A stretch of DNA of 64,000 nucleotides from Vreelandella hamiltonii (GCF_014651775.1 NZ_BMXN01000017.1:1-64000); one strand, 5' to 3'; positions 40,137-49,499 are shown, counted from the first letter of the stretch. The notes: generated by a model from the letters alone, not told the origin. Program-made: numbers and translations.

Positions 40137-41900
40137 ATGACGGCATTTGAGCTCAGGCTACAGCGTTACTTGACCCACCTGTACGGCGAGCGCGCAGGGG
40201 AAGTACAGCGGCGCCTCGAACAGCATCTGGCCCACTTCCGACCGCTGCTTCCAGCGGCGCCTTTATCTGCTGAGCAGAGCGGCATTGCACCAGCATGGAG
40301 CGAAAAGGATCAGTGGGTCATCAGCTATGGTGACTCCATCGTGGCAGACGGCACGCCCCCACTGGGCGTACTGAACCACTTTCTGCAGCGCCACCTGGGC
40401 GAGACGATCAGCGGGGTGCACGTGCTGCCCTTCTTCCCCTGGAGCAGCGACGACGGTTTTTCGGTCATCCATTACCGGGAGGTCAACCCCGAACTGGGAG
40501 ACTGGTCGCATATCCGTGACCTGGCCAGCCACTATGACGTGATGGGCGACCTGGTGCTCAACCATGTTTCCCGTGAATCGCTGTGGTTCGTGGATTACCT
40601 GACCGGCAGCCTGCCGGGGCGGGACTACTTTATCGAGGTGGACCCTGACACCGATGTTTCCCAGGTCACGCGGCCCCGCAGTAGCCCGCTGCTCGTGCCT
40701 GTCTCCACCCGCCGGGGCACACGCCACCTGTGGGCCACGTTTTCGGAAGACCAGATCGATCTGAATTTCGAGAACCCGGATGTCCTGCTGGAATTCGTCG
40801 GCATCCTGCTGTTTTACCTGCAGCAGGGAGTGAGGATCATCCGCCTCGATGCCGTGGCATTCTTGTGGAAGCGGCTGGGCACGGCCTGTATTCACCTGCC
40901 CGAAACCCATACCGTGGTGCGCCTGCTACGCGCCATCGTCGATGAAATCGCCCCCGGCACCTTGATCATCACCGAAACCAACGTGCCCCATGCCGAAAAC
41001 ATCAGCTATTTCGGCCTCGAACGCCTGGCGGAAGGCCCGCCGGACGAAGCGCACATGGTGTACCAGTTCGCGCTGCCCCCGCTGCTGCTGCACACCCTCA
41101 CCCGTGGGGAGGCCAGCACCCTGCAAGGCTGGCTAGCCAGCCTGCCGGTGCTGCCTGAACACTGTACTTACCTCAACTTTACCGCCAGCCACGACGGCAT
41201 CGGGGTGCGCCCGCTGGAGGGCCTGCTGCCGGACCACGAACGGGACGCCCTGCTGGAGCTGATGCACCGCTTCGGTGGCTTCGTCAGCATGCGCAGCAAC
41301 CCGGACGGCAGCGACACGCCCTACGAAATCAATATCACCTGGTTCGAGGCCATGCGCGGTACCCGGCGCGGCCCCGACCCTTGGCAAATTGCGCGCTTCC
41401 TGTGCAGTCAGGCCATCATGCTCAGCCTGCAAGGCATTCCTGCGCTCTACCTGCACACCTTGACCGGCACGCTCAACGATGTCGAAGGCGTCGAGCGCAG
41501 CGGGCGGCTGCGCTCCATCAACCGGCGTCGCTGGCCGCTGGACGAACTGGAGCTGCTGCTGGAAAGCCCCTCTACCCCGACCCACGATGTCTTCCATGCC
41601 CTGCGTCGGCTGTTGGACCTTCGCCGTCAGGAGCCCTGCTTTCACCCCAACGTGCCCCAGCAGGTCATCAGCACACCGGCAGAGCTGCTGGCCATCGAGC
41701 GCGGCCCGCTGGCCGATGGCCGACGCTTGCTGGCCCTGTTCAACGTCACCGATCGCCGCATAGCCCTCGACCAGGGCGGCGAGGCATTGACTCAGCGACT
41801 GCAGCAGCACGCCTGGCAGCCGCTGGATACCTCGTCTTCGCCTCACCCGCCGACATCCCTGCCTCCCTATGCCGTGCTCTGGCTGGTGGCTAACGCCTGA
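40137..41900 (+). CDS. GH13_18 sugar phosphorylase (sucrose- or glucosylglycerate-phosphorylase type)
   Basis: A 587-aa alpha-amylase-superfamily phosphorylase. Region I is GDLVLNHVS (about 137), region II RIIRLDAVAFLWK with the nucleophile Asp (about 233-245), region III ITETNVP with the acid/base Glu (about 280), and region IV NFTASHDGIGVR with the transition-state Asp. The phosphate-binding C-terminal domain is present. Phosphorylases of this type cleave a glucoside with phosphate to give glucose-1-phosphate. The VAFLWKRLGTACIHLPETH context looks like the proteobacterial sugar-phosphorylase branch that includes glucosylglycerate phosphorylase, rather than classical sucrose phosphorylase with GYGAK. 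The presence of gpgS/gpgP-like genes 11 kb away favours glucosylglycerate, but specificity is unproven. Preceded by AAGGAGG and a sigma-54-type promoter. Confidence 0.85.
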   Translation: MTAFELRLQRYLTHLYGERAGEVQRRLEQHLAHFRPLLPAAPLSAEQSGIAPAWSEKDQWVISYGDSIVADGTPPLGVLNHFLQRHLGETISGVHVLPFFPWSSDDGFSVIHYREVNPELGDWSHIRDLASHYDVMGDLVLNHVSRESLWFVDYLTGSLPGRDYFIEVDPDTDVSQVTRPRSSPLLVPVSTRRGTRHLWATFSEDQIDLNFENPDVLLEFVGILLFYLQQGVRIIRLDAVAFLWKRLGTACIHLPETHTVVRLLRAIVDEIAPGTLIITETNVPHAENISYFGLERLAEGPPDEAHMVYQFALPPLLLHTLTRGEASTLQGWLASLPVLPEHCTYLNFTASHDGIGVRPLEGLLPDHERDALLELMHRFGGFVSMRSNPDGSDTPYEINITWFEAMRGTRRGPDPWQIARFLCSQAIMLSLQGIPALYLHTLTGTLNDVEGVERSGRLRSINRRRWPLDELELLLESPSTPTHDVFHALRRLLDLRRQEPCFHPNVPQQVISTPAELLAIERGPLADGRRLLALFNVTDRRIALDQGGEALTQRLQQHAWQPLDTSSSPHPPTSLPPYAVLWLVANA

Positions 41901-42001
41901 CGCCTTGCGACATAACGTCTCAGGACAGAACAAGATAATCCTTTAATAATCCTGTCCTGCGACACTGTCCATCCAATTCGACGGTGGATACGTGAGCGTT
42001 T

Positions 42002-42817
42002 ATGTTGCAACAAAGCCTGGCCATTGGCCCCATGGGGTTCAGCCTGCATCAGTTGATCATCGGTTTTGCCTTCTTACTCGCCCTGTTGGTAGGCGCCCTG
42101 CTGGGCAGGCGCCAGCAGGTTTCGGTCAGCGATACCCTGTTTACCCTGCTGATGGTCGCCCTGCTGGCGGCCAGGCTGGTATTCGCCGTGCGTTACTGGG
42201 GGGAATACGACGGCCTGCTCGCGCGGCTGGATATTCGTGACGGTGGCTTTGACCTGCTGGCCGGTGCATTGGCCGGGATGGGGTATGGCGTCTGGGCACT
42301 GTGGCGCTCGCCGCGTCAACGCGCGCCGCTGGGCGCGGCCATGCTCACCGGCGGTCTGGTGTGGGGCGTCACGCTGGGCAGCACCCTGCTCATCGAACAG
42401 CAGACCCGGCCGCTACCCACCACCCCACTCAGCACCCTGGAAGACACCCCCATCAGCCTCCCGGAGCTGGCTCAGCAACAGGGCCAACCCATGGTAGTGA
42501 ACCTGTGGGCCAGCTGGTGCCCGCCCTGCATTCGCGAAATGCCGGTCTTCGAAGCGGCTCAGCAGCAGGAGCAGGACGTGACGTTCGTGTTCGTCAATCA
42601 GGGGGAGAGTCTTCCACAGATCAACCGCTTCATGGCAGAACATGGCTTTCAGCTCGACAACGTCTGGCAAGACCCGCGCAATGCGCTGGGTCAAGTGACA
42701 GGTGCCCACGCCATGCCCACCACGCTTTATTATGATGCCCAGGGCCAATTGGTCAGCACCCACTTTGGCGAGCTTTCCCGGGCCACCCTGAACGATGGGC
42801 TATCACGTATTCGTTGA
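42002..42817 (+). CDS. TlpA-like thioredoxin-fold protein with N-terminal multi-helix membrane domain
   Basis: A 271-aa protein. Residues 1-130 carry about four hydrophobic helices (LIIGFAFLLALLVGALLGR, LFTLLMVALLAARLVFAV, and two more). The remainder is a periplasmic TlpA/ResE-type thioredoxin domain with the redox motif WASWCPPCIREMPVFE near 168-183 and the cis-proline in AMPTTLYYD. The motif CPPC is typical of reductants fed by DsbD or CcdA. The membrane part resembles the helical half seen in Lgt-like fusions. A dsbG-like gene follows 64 bases later, so the pair may handle periplasmic isomerisation or sulfenic acid repair. The ribosome site is weak; an internal ATG at codon 11 is possible. 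Confidence 0.83.
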   Translation: MLQQSLAIGPMGFSLHQLIIGFAFLLALLVGALLGRRQQVSVSDTLFTLLMVALLAARLVFAVRYWGEYDGLLARLDIRDGGFDLLAGALAGMGYGVWALWRSPRQRAPLGAAMLTGGLVWGVTLGSTLLIEQQTRPLPTTPLSTLEDTPISLPELAQQQGQPMVVNLWASWCPPCIREMPVFEAAQQQEQDVTFVFVNQGESLPQINRFMAEHGFQLDNVWQDPRNALGQVTGAHAMPTTLYYDAQGQLVSTHFGELSRATLNDGLSRIR

Positions 42818-42881
42818 GCCTTCTACAGCGTGATCATGAGTTACCCGCTGCCGCGAGTGCGGCCTATTTGAGGATAAAGTG

Positions 42882-43664
42882 ATGCAACGGATGTTTCCCA
42901 TTCAGACGGGCCGTCTGACCCTGCTGGCTGCGCTGAGCGGCTTTGCCATTACCAGCCAGGCCGATGCTCTACCCGCCCCGGTGCAGGCCCTGGCCGACCA
43001 GGGCATCAGCATTCACGGGCAGTTCGAGGCCCCCGGCGGCATGCGCGGCTACGGCGCCAGCGTGCAAGGCCAGGACATGGCCATCTACCTGACCGCCGAC
43101 GGCGAACACGCCATTGTCGGCACACTGATGGACAGCGCGGGCAATGACCTGACCGAAGCGCAGCTGGACGAACATGTGCGCGTCCCTCTCGAAGCCGAGA
43201 CCTGGCAACTGTTGGAAGAGAGCCATTGGATTCAGGACGGCAACCCGGACGCCCCCCGCGTGATTTACACCTTCACCGACGCCAACTGCCCTTACTGCCG
43301 CCAGCTATGGCAACAGACGCGCCCTTGGGTGGAAGCCGGTGAAGTTCAGTTGCGCCACATCATGGTAGGCATTCTGGCGCCAAACAGCCCCGCCCTCGCC
43401 GCCACCCTCCTCGGTGCCGACGACCCCGCCGAGGCCCTGCACCGCCATAGCGAAGGCGAATCCCTGAGCGCCAGTGCGCAACCTCGCGATATCGAAGAAC
43501 AGGTCTATGCCAATAACCAGCTTTTCGATGAGCTGGGACTGTACGCCACCCCCACCAGCGCCTACCAACGCGAAACCGACACAGGCCTGCTACGCATCGA
43601 CCGCATCCAGGGCATGCCCAACGAAGCCCGCCTTCTGGACATGATGGGCAGCGAAGCACCGTAA
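42882..43664 (+). CDS. dsbG: Thiol:disulfide interchange protein DsbG
   Basis: A 260-aa periplasmic protein with a signal peptide ending near ITSQADA (about 25-29). It has an N-terminal dimerisation domain and a C-terminal thioredoxin fold with the active site FTDANCPYCRQLW (about 130-142; CPYC) and cis-proline in YATPTSAYQ. DsbG reduces sulfenylated single cysteines and acts as an isomerase, kept reduced by DsbD. GAGGA lies seven bases before the ATG at 42882; the upstream GTG is too close. Repeat array 3 starts within about 20 bases of its stop. Confidence 0.88.
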   Translation: MQRMFPIQTGRLTLLAALSGFAITSQADALPAPVQALADQGISIHGQFEAPGGMRGYGASVQGQDMAIYLTADGEHAIVGTLMDSAGNDLTEAQLDEHVRVPLEAETWQLLEESHWIQDGNPDAPRVIYTFTDANCPYCRQLWQQTRPWVEAGEVQLRHIMVGILAPNSPALAATLLGADDPAEALHRHSEGESLSASAQPRDIEEQVYANNQLFDELGLYATPTSAYQRETDTGLLRIDRIQGMPNEARLLDMMGSEAP

Positions 43665-43679
43665 GCATGGAGGCCAGAC

Positions 43680-45625
43680 TAGCCGCCAAGCCCAACGTGG
43701 CTGTGGCTCTTTGTCATTCGAGGATGCTGTGGGTGCTGTGGCACCATCAGGGCGGCTGGCGCCGCCTCCGCGGGTGCCTTTCGCTCGTTGCTCTCGCTCA
43801 ATCGTTACGCCGCGCTACGGGGGTGCCGCGATTTGACGTGGTGACGTATTGGGGTGATGTGGGCGCATACCGTAGCGCGGCGTAAGCGGAGCGCACCCGC
43901 GAAGCAACGCGGAGCGTTGCCGATGAGGGCACCGGGGGTGGCGGTGGCATGTTGTCATTCGAGGATGCTGTGGGTGCTGTGGCGCCATCAGGGCGGCTGG
44001 CGCCGCCTCCGCGGGTGCCTCTTTCGCTCGTTGCTCTCGCTCAATCGTTACGCCGCGCTACGGGGATATCCGTTGCCCGTGCCCCCATACCCAATGTTGG
44101 CGATGTACCCGTAGCGCGGCGTAAGCGGAGCGCACCCGCGAAGCAACGCGGAGAGCGTTGCCGATGAGGGCGCCGGGGGTGGCTGGTGGCATGTTGTCAT
44201 TCGAGGATACTGTGGGTGCTGTGGCACCATCGGGGCGGCTGGCGCCGCCTCCGCGGGTGCCTCTTTCGCTCGTTGCTCTCGCTCAATCGTTACGCCGCGC
44301 TACGGGGGTGCCGCGATTTGACGTGGTGACGTATTGGGGTGATGTGGGCGCATACCGTAGCGCGGCGTAAGCGGAGCGCACCCGCGAAGCAACGCGAGAG
44401 CGTTGCCGATGAGGGCACCGGGGGTGGCGGTGGCATGTTGTCATTCGAGGATGCTGCGGGTGCTGTGGCGCCATCGGGGCGGCTGGCGTCGCCTCCGCGG
44501 GTGCCTCTTTCGCTCGTTGCTCTCGCTCAATCGTTACGCCGCGCTACGGGGGTGCCGCGATTTGACGTGGTGACGTATTGGGGTGATGTGGGCGCATACC
44601 GTAGCGCGGCGTAAGCGGAGCGCACCCGCGAAGCAACGCGGAGCGTTGCCGATGAGGGCACCGGGGGTGGCGGTGGCATGTTGTCATTCGAGGATGCTGT
44701 GGGTGCTGTGGCGCCATCAGGGCGGCTGGCGCCGCCTCCGCGGGTGCCTCTTTCGCTCGTTGCTCTCGCTCAATCGTTACGCCGCGCTACGGGGGTGCCG
44801 CGATTTGACGTGGTGACGTATTGGGGTGATGTGGGCGCATACCGTAGCGCGGCGTAAGCGGAGCGCACCCGCGAAGCAACGCGGAGCGTTGCCGATGAGG
44901 GCACCGGGGGTGGCGGTGGCATGTTGTCATTCGAGGATGCTGTGGGTGCTGTGGCGCCATCAGGGCGGCTGGCGCCGCCTCCGCGGGTGCCTCTTTCGCT
45001 CGTTGCTCTCGCTCAATCGTTACGCCGCGCTACGGGGGTGCCGCGATTTGACGTGGTGACGTATTGGGGTGATGTGGGCGCATACCGTAGCGCGGCGTAA
45101 GCGGAGCGCACCCGCGAAGCAACGCGAGAGCGTTGCCGATGAGGGCACCGGGGGTGGCGGTGGCATGTTGTCATTCGAGGATGCTGCGGGTGCTGTGGCG
45201 CCATCGGGGCGGCTGGCGTCGCCTCCGCGGGTGCCTCTTTCGCTCGTTGCTCTCGCTCAATCGTTACGCCGCGCTACAGGGGTGCCGCGATTTGACGTGG
45301 TGACGTATTGGGAGTGATGTTGGCGACATACCGTAGCGCGGCGTAAGCGGAGCGCACCCGCGAAGCAACGCGGAAAGCGTTGCCGATGAGGGCGCCGGGG
45401 GTGGCGGTGGCATGTTGTCATTCGAGGATGCTGTGGGTGCTGTGGCACCATCAGGGCGGCTGGCGCCGCCTCCGCGGGTGCCTCACTCGCTCGTTGCTCT
45501 CGCTCAATCGTTACGCCGCGCTACGGGGATATCCGTGCCCGTGCCCCCATACTCAATGTTGGCGATGTACCCGTAGCGCGGCGTAAGCGGAGCGCACCCG
45601 CGAAGCAACGCGCCAGCGTTGCCGA
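43680..45625. repeat. Palindromic repeat array 3 (family 2, eight units)
   Basis: Core CCGTAGCGCGGCGTAA at about 43871, 44110, 44356, 44600, 44843, 45086, 45332 and 45572 (periods 239-246). Hairpins are GCAACGC-(GGA, GAGA, GGAGA, GGAAA or GCCA)-GCGTTGC, constant in stem and variable in loop, and GGCGGC-TGGC-GCCGCC. Several 243-base units are almost identical, and variants recur in an X-Y-Y-X order, so the array has grown by unequal exchange. It fills the space between convergent dsbG and the tsdA-like gene. Open frames inside are the same repeat read over and over. Confidence 0.95.
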
Positions 45626-45688
45626 TGGAGCCACCGAACGTGGCGGCGGCCTCATCGTTACGGGCAGCCGCTGCCCACCTCACAGCCG

Positions 45689-46708
45689 CTACTCCTCCGA
45701 AAGGTGCTGAAAACGCGGGGCGCCGACGTTCCAGGGTTGGATGTTACCGTTTTCGCCGTAGTTGTCGTGGTCGCCGAGGACGTGGCCGTCATGCTCACGG
45801 GTGTGGCCGTAGAGCGAACGGTTGTGGAAGGTGGGGCCGAAGCGCTCGGCGGTTTCGGCGATATCGCCGGTGTAGCGTGGGTCCTGGGGGCGCTCCTGGC
45901 TATTGATGTAGTAGGCGATGTCCCAGGCTTGCTGGCCGGTGAGCGAGCGTGGCTGGCCCAGCGGCATATTCTGATAGATGAAGCCTGCCATGGTTTCTAC
46001 CCGAACAATGCCGGCCCCCCAGTTGTTGGAGCCATCGCCCCAGGGCGGTGGGAAGACGTATTCTCCGTTTTCGTAGTGGCCTGAGCCGTCGGACTGATGG
46101 CACAGGGCGCAATTTTCGAGGTAGGCCGTTTCCCCTCGGGCATAGCTGGGCGCTTCTTCATGCTCGGGGGCTGGAAAGCCGCGCCCATAGATGGGCTTGT
46201 CGGGGTACATGGGCGCCCCCGTGGCCAGCCACTGGTGGTAGGCGCTCAACGCCAGCATTTCATCGCTGCCATACGCCGGCGGTGTGCCGTTCATGGAGTA
46301 GGCAAAACATCCGGCAATGCGCTCTTCCAGATTGTTGACGTGCTGATTCTTGCCACGAAAATCCGGTAGCGTGATGGCGGCGGCCCATACCGGCGCGCTG
46401 AACGGCACGCGCCCTTCTCCCAGGTGGCAGCTGGAGCAGTTCATATCGTTGTACACGTACTCACCGCGCAGCTGCTGGGTATCCGTGAACAGGTCGTAGC
46501 CGTAGCGAATGACTTTCTTGAGCTCCGGGTGCAGATCGGAGGCTTCCAGGTCGTCCATGGTGGGCGGCTCGTGGACCAGCATGTCCAGGGCGTCATCGGC
46601 ACGCGGCTGCTGGGCCGACACCGCGCCTGCATAGAGCGCCAGCGCGGCTGCCGAGGCCAGCAGGCCGCCCGACAAGGTGAACGTCAAGGTCGTTGGACGC
46701 GTCATCAT
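45689..46708 (-). CDS. tsdA: Di-haem c-type cytochrome, thiosulfate dehydrogenase (TsdA)-like
   Basis: A 339-aa exported cytochrome (signal peptide to about residue 32, VSA-QQ). Haem sites are CSSCH near 91-95 and CALCH near 199-203. Between them EERIAGCFAYSMNG matches the TsdA signature, whose cysteine is the unusual distal ligand of the catalytic haem; EMLALSAYHQWLATG follows as in TsdA. TsdA joins two thiosulfates to tetrathionate. The di-haem TsdB-like gene overlaps it upstream, as in many tsdBA pairs. AGGAGG lies seven bases before the ATG. Last gene of a four-gene operon with a two-component system. Activity is inferred from motifs; tetrathionate reduction is the alternative direction. 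Confidence 0.82.
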   Translation of the reverse strand: MMTRPTTLTFTLSGGLLASAAALALYAGAVSAQQPRADDALDMLVHEPPTMDDLEASDLHPELKKVIRYGYDLFTDTQQLRGEYVYNDMNCSSCHLGEGRVPFSAPVWAAAITLPDFRGKNQHVNNLEERIAGCFAYSMNGTPPAYGSDEMLALSAYHQWLATGAPMYPDKPIYGRGFPAPEHEEAPSYARGETAYLENCALCHQSDGSGHYENGEYVFPPPWGDGSNNWGAGIVRVETMAGFIYQNMPLGQPRSLTGQQAWDIAYYINSQERPQDPRYTGDIAETAERFGPTFHNRSLYGHTREHDGHVLGDHDNYGENGNIQPWNVGAPRFQHLSEE

Positions 46709-47367
46709 TGGCTAGCCTCCTGGTCGCGTTGAGAGGGTTGAGCGGCGTACCAGGCCGAGACGGCGGCAATGTCGTCATCGTTCATGCGCTTGGCCACGGC
46801 GCCCATCAGGTGTTGTGGATCGTTATGACGGGTATCGTTTTTCCATGCGTGCAATTGGGCACTGATATAGCCTGCATGCTGCCCGGCGATCCCGGGAAAG
46901 TCGCTGCCCACTCCGTAGCCGCCGGGCCCATGGCAGCTTTGGCACGACACGATGTAGGCATTCCAGTCGCCACGTTCGGCCAGCTGCTGGCCACGCGCCA
47001 GCAGGCTATCTTCCACATCGCCGCCTTGGCCTGGTGTCGCGGGCAGTTGGCTGTAATAGGCAGCCACATCGGCGATTTGCTGGTCATTGAGCATGTTGGC
47101 AAAGGTCAGCATGGTGGCGTTTTGCCGCTCACCGGACTGAAAGTCGTGCAGTTGCTTGGCCAGATAGTCGGCATCCAGCCCCGCCAGGCGCGGCCAGGAC
47201 TCGCCGCCCGGAATGTTCATGCCGCTGCCGTCTGCCTGGTGGCAGGCAACACAGGTGGCGGCGGCGGTTTGCCCCCGTTCCGGGTCTCCCGCCGGGGCCA
47301 TGGCAGCACTTGCCAGCAGGCAGGCCCCCGCCAGCAGGCCGACGTGCGTCGATTGGATGTATGGCAT
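46705..47367 (-). CDS. tsdB: Di-haem cytochrome c, TsdB-like electron acceptor
   Basis: A 220-aa cytochrome c4-type protein with a signal peptide (GLLAGACLLASAAMA-PA, to about 25) and two tandem class-I cytochrome domains with haem motifs CVACH (about 38-42) and CQSCH (about 142-146), each followed by a late Met ligand region. TsdB partners receive electrons from TsdA and pass them to terminal oxidases. Its stop overlaps the tsdA start. GGGGGAAGA precedes the ATG at 47367; the longer frame lies inside the kinase gene. Confidence 0.82.
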   Translation of the reverse strand: MPYIQSTHVGLLAGACLLASAAMAPAGDPERGQTAAATCVACHQADGSGMNIPGGESWPRLAGLDADYLAKQLHDFQSGERQNATMLTFANMLNDQQIADVAAYYSQLPATPGQGGDVEDSLLARGQQLAERGDWNAYIVSCQSCHGPGGYGVGSDFPGIAGQHAGYISAQLHAWKNDTRHNDPQHLMGAVAKRMNDDDIAAVSAWYAAQPSQRDQEASQ

Positions 47368-47389
47368 TCTTCCCCCTTGGCATTGCTTG

Positions 47390-48745
47390 TTATGTTGGGT
47401 CTTGCAGTAACGGCGTTGTTGGTGATGACGCGTGTGGTGGTAGCACTTCGGGCACCGTGAGGTGGGCCAGGAAACCTCCGGTGGGTGCATTGGCAAAGTG
47501 AACGCTGCCGCCAAAGCGCTCGGCGATGGCGGCCACGATGGCCAGCCCTAGGCCACTGCCCTGGTGCTTGCTGGCCCGCCAGAATCGTTGCGTTAGCTGC
47601 TTCAGCGTGGCGTCATCCACCCCAGGCCCCTCGTCGCCCACGGTGAACGTGACCCGACCACCCAAACGCTGCACGCTCAGGTGAATCAGCGCGTTGGCAG
47701 GCCCATGGCGCACGGCGTTGTCCAGCAAATTGCGCAGCGCGGTAATCGCCAGCTCACGAGGCATGGCCAGCTGCACATCGGGCAATGCCTCAGGCACGCG
47801 GCACTGTGATGGGTCGACCACGCTATCGGTGACGGCCAGCTCGACCACCGGAACGACGCTGCAGGGTTCGCCATCGTCGAAACGCATGCGCCCTTCCACC
47901 CGGGCCAGGGTGAGCAGCTGATCCAGCGTATCGGCCAGCCGCACCACGCCTTCTTCGGCGTGGCTCAAGGCTTCGCGTGCCAGCAGGCCTTCTGCCCGCT
48001 GCGCCACTTGAAGGTGGGTCTTGATAGCCGTTAGCGGCGTACGCAGCTCATGGGCGGCATCGTTGGTGAAGCGCTGCTCGCGCACCAGCGTCTGTTGAAC
48101 ACGCACCAGCAGCCCATTGAGCGTGTCGATCAGCGGCTTGATCTCCTTGGGCACACCATAGGTAGACACCGGCGCCAGCGCTTCCGGATGGCGGCTGGCC
48201 AGGGAGGCGCGCAAACGTGACAGTGGCGCCAGCCCACGCCATACCCCAATCCACAGGGCGACCAGGCTACCCACCAGCGCCACCACGAACGGCACCACAG
48301 CCACCCGCACGATGCCGCCCAGCAGCAGGTTGCGCTCATCCATGCGGTCTGCCGTGGTGATGATCAGCCCACCTCGCTCGTAGGTGAACACACGCCAGGT
48401 GGTCTCCCCTTCCTGACGGTAGCTATGGCCGTGCTGGCCGGGAGCCAACACGGCCTCCATATTGGCGTGGGTGCGTGCAATGATCTCACCACGCGGCGAG
48501 TGCACCTGGCAGGCCAGCCCTTCAATGGGCGGAATGGAAAGTGCGGCGGTCATGTTCTGCTCCCACACCTCTGGCGGCAGCTGATGGACCAGCCCAGCCA
48601 CCATGCGCGCCGACTGGGCCAGCCGCTGGTCGAGGGTGCGCACGAAAGACGCCTGTAAATCGTTCAACAGCCACGCGGCAGCCACGCCCCAGAGCAGCAC
48701 CAGCGTGATGCCCAGCGTCAACAGTAGCCGTGCGCGCAGGCTCAT
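47390..48745 (-). CDS. Sensor histidine kinase (QseC/PmrB-like)
   Basis: A 451-aa membrane kinase. TM1 is LLLTLGITLVLLWGVAAAWLL (about 6-26), then a periplasmic sensor of about 120 residues of the QseC type, TM2 (VAVVPFVVALVGSLVALWIG, about 150-169), HAMP-like linker, and the H box NDAAHELRTPLTAIKTH near 230. ATP-binding boxes are RNLLDNAVRHG (N), VGDEGPGVDD (G1) and GSGLGLAIVAAIAERFGG (G2). The start overlaps the response-regulator stop by four bases and its stop lies 22 bases before the tsdB-like start. The operon layout suggests it controls thiosulfate or tetrathionate metabolism; the ligand is unknown. Confidence 0.9.
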   Translation of the reverse strand: MSLRARLLLTLGITLVLLWGVAAAWLLNDLQASFVRTLDQRLAQSARMVAGLVHQLPPEVWEQNMTAALSIPPIEGLACQVHSPRGEIIARTHANMEAVLAPGQHGHSYRQEGETTWRVFTYERGGLIITTADRMDERNLLLGGIVRVAVVPFVVALVGSLVALWIGVWRGLAPLSRLRASLASRHPEALAPVSTYGVPKEIKPLIDTLNGLLVRVQQTLVREQRFTNDAAHELRTPLTAIKTHLQVAQRAEGLLAREALSHAEEGVVRLADTLDQLLTLARVEGRMRFDDGEPCSVVPVVELAVTDSVVDPSQCRVPEALPDVQLAMPRELAITALRNLLDNAVRHGPANALIHLSVQRLGGRVTFTVGDEGPGVDDATLKQLTQRFWRASKHQGSGLGLAIVAAIAERFGGSVHFANAPTGGFLAHLTVPEVLPPHASSPTTPLLQDPT

Positions 48746-49443
48746 CGCTGCCCCTTGGGCCGCTGGCCGGGCACCTGGACCGCCTCGGGCTTGCCCAACC
48801 GATACCCCAACCCACGCACGGTTTCGATGATGCCGCTGCCCAATTTGCGCCGCAGGTGGTGAATGTGCACATTGAGCGCGTTGCTTTCGACATCGTCGCT
48901 CAAGCCATACAGGCTATCCTTGAGCTGGTCGGCGGAAAGCACGCTGCGCGGCGCATGCAGGAAAGCTTCCAGCAGCACCAGTTCACGACGTGACAGGGCA
49001 ACCAGGTGATCGGCAACTCTCACTTCTCGAGCAGCCGGATCCAGGGTCAGGGTGCCGTGCACGGTCAAGCCCTGGCTGCGTCCTGCCACACGCCGCAACA
49101 GCGCATGCAGGCGCGCGACCAGCTCATCCAGGTCGAAGGGTTTGATCAGGTAGTCGTCAGCACCGGTTTGCAGCCCATCCACCCGGTCACGCACGGCATC
49201 TCTGGCCGTGAGCACCAGCACCGGCGTGGTGACCCCTTCGTCACGCCAGGCTTGCAGCAGGGTCAAGCCATCGCCATCCGGTAACCCACGGTCGAGGATG
49301 ACCACGTCGCTGGCGACACTCTGCATGGCCTGCCGCGCTGCCTGTAACGACGTCACGTGCTCGACCACAAAGTGATACATCATCAGTCCGGCGCGAATAC
49401 CCGACGCCACCAGCGGGTCATCTTCAATCAATAGGACGTGCAT
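48742..49443 (-). CDS. OmpR/PhoB-family response regulator (QseB/PmrA-like)
   Basis: A 233-aa two-domain regulator. The receiver has the acidic pair in LLIEDDPLV, the phosphoacceptor Asp in VVILDRGLPDGDG near 51, and the conserved Lys in YLIKPFDLDELVARL. The C-terminal winged helix has VALSRRELVLLEAFL and the recognition region NALNVHIHHLRRKLG near 195-209. First gene of the regulator-kinase-tsdB-tsdA operon. The start at 49443 is set by AAGGAAACC and MHVLLIEDD; a longer frame to 49476 is unlikely. A direct repeat at 49483-49499 may be its own binding site. Confidence 0.93.
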   Translation of the reverse strand: MHVLLIEDDPLVASGIRAGLMMYHFVVEHVTSLQAARQAMQSVASDVVILDRGLPDGDGLTLLQAWRDEGVTTPVLVLTARDAVRDRVDGLQTGADDYLIKPFDLDELVARLHALLRRVAGRSQGLTVHGTLTLDPAAREVRVADHLVALSRRELVLLEAFLHAPRSVLSADQLKDSLYGLSDDVESNALNVHIHHLRRKLGSGIIETVRGLGYRLGKPEAVQVPGQRPKGQR

Positions 49444-49482
49444 AGCGGTTTCCTTGTTATGGAAGCAGCATGACAAAAGCGT

Positions 49483-49499
49483 ATTAACCGAGCGTTAAG
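49483..49499 (-). promoter_or_regulatory. Direct repeat, candidate response-regulator box
   Basis: On the minus strand CTTAAC, five bases, then GTTAAT: two half sites with an 11-base repeat period, as in PmrA/QseB/PhoB-type boxes. It lies about 40 bases upstream of the response-regulator start, where autoregulation is common. Binding is an inference. Confidence 0.45.

Noticed and set aside
41924..41959. Terminator after the sugar phosphorylase
   Set aside because: An AGGACAG/CTGTCCT inverted repeat is present, but the loop is about 20 bases and there is no T-run, so I do not call it a terminator.
43854..45317. Repeated small open frames across array 3
   Set aside because: The same peptide is repeated from unit to unit because the DNA unit repeats; there is no independent coding evidence.
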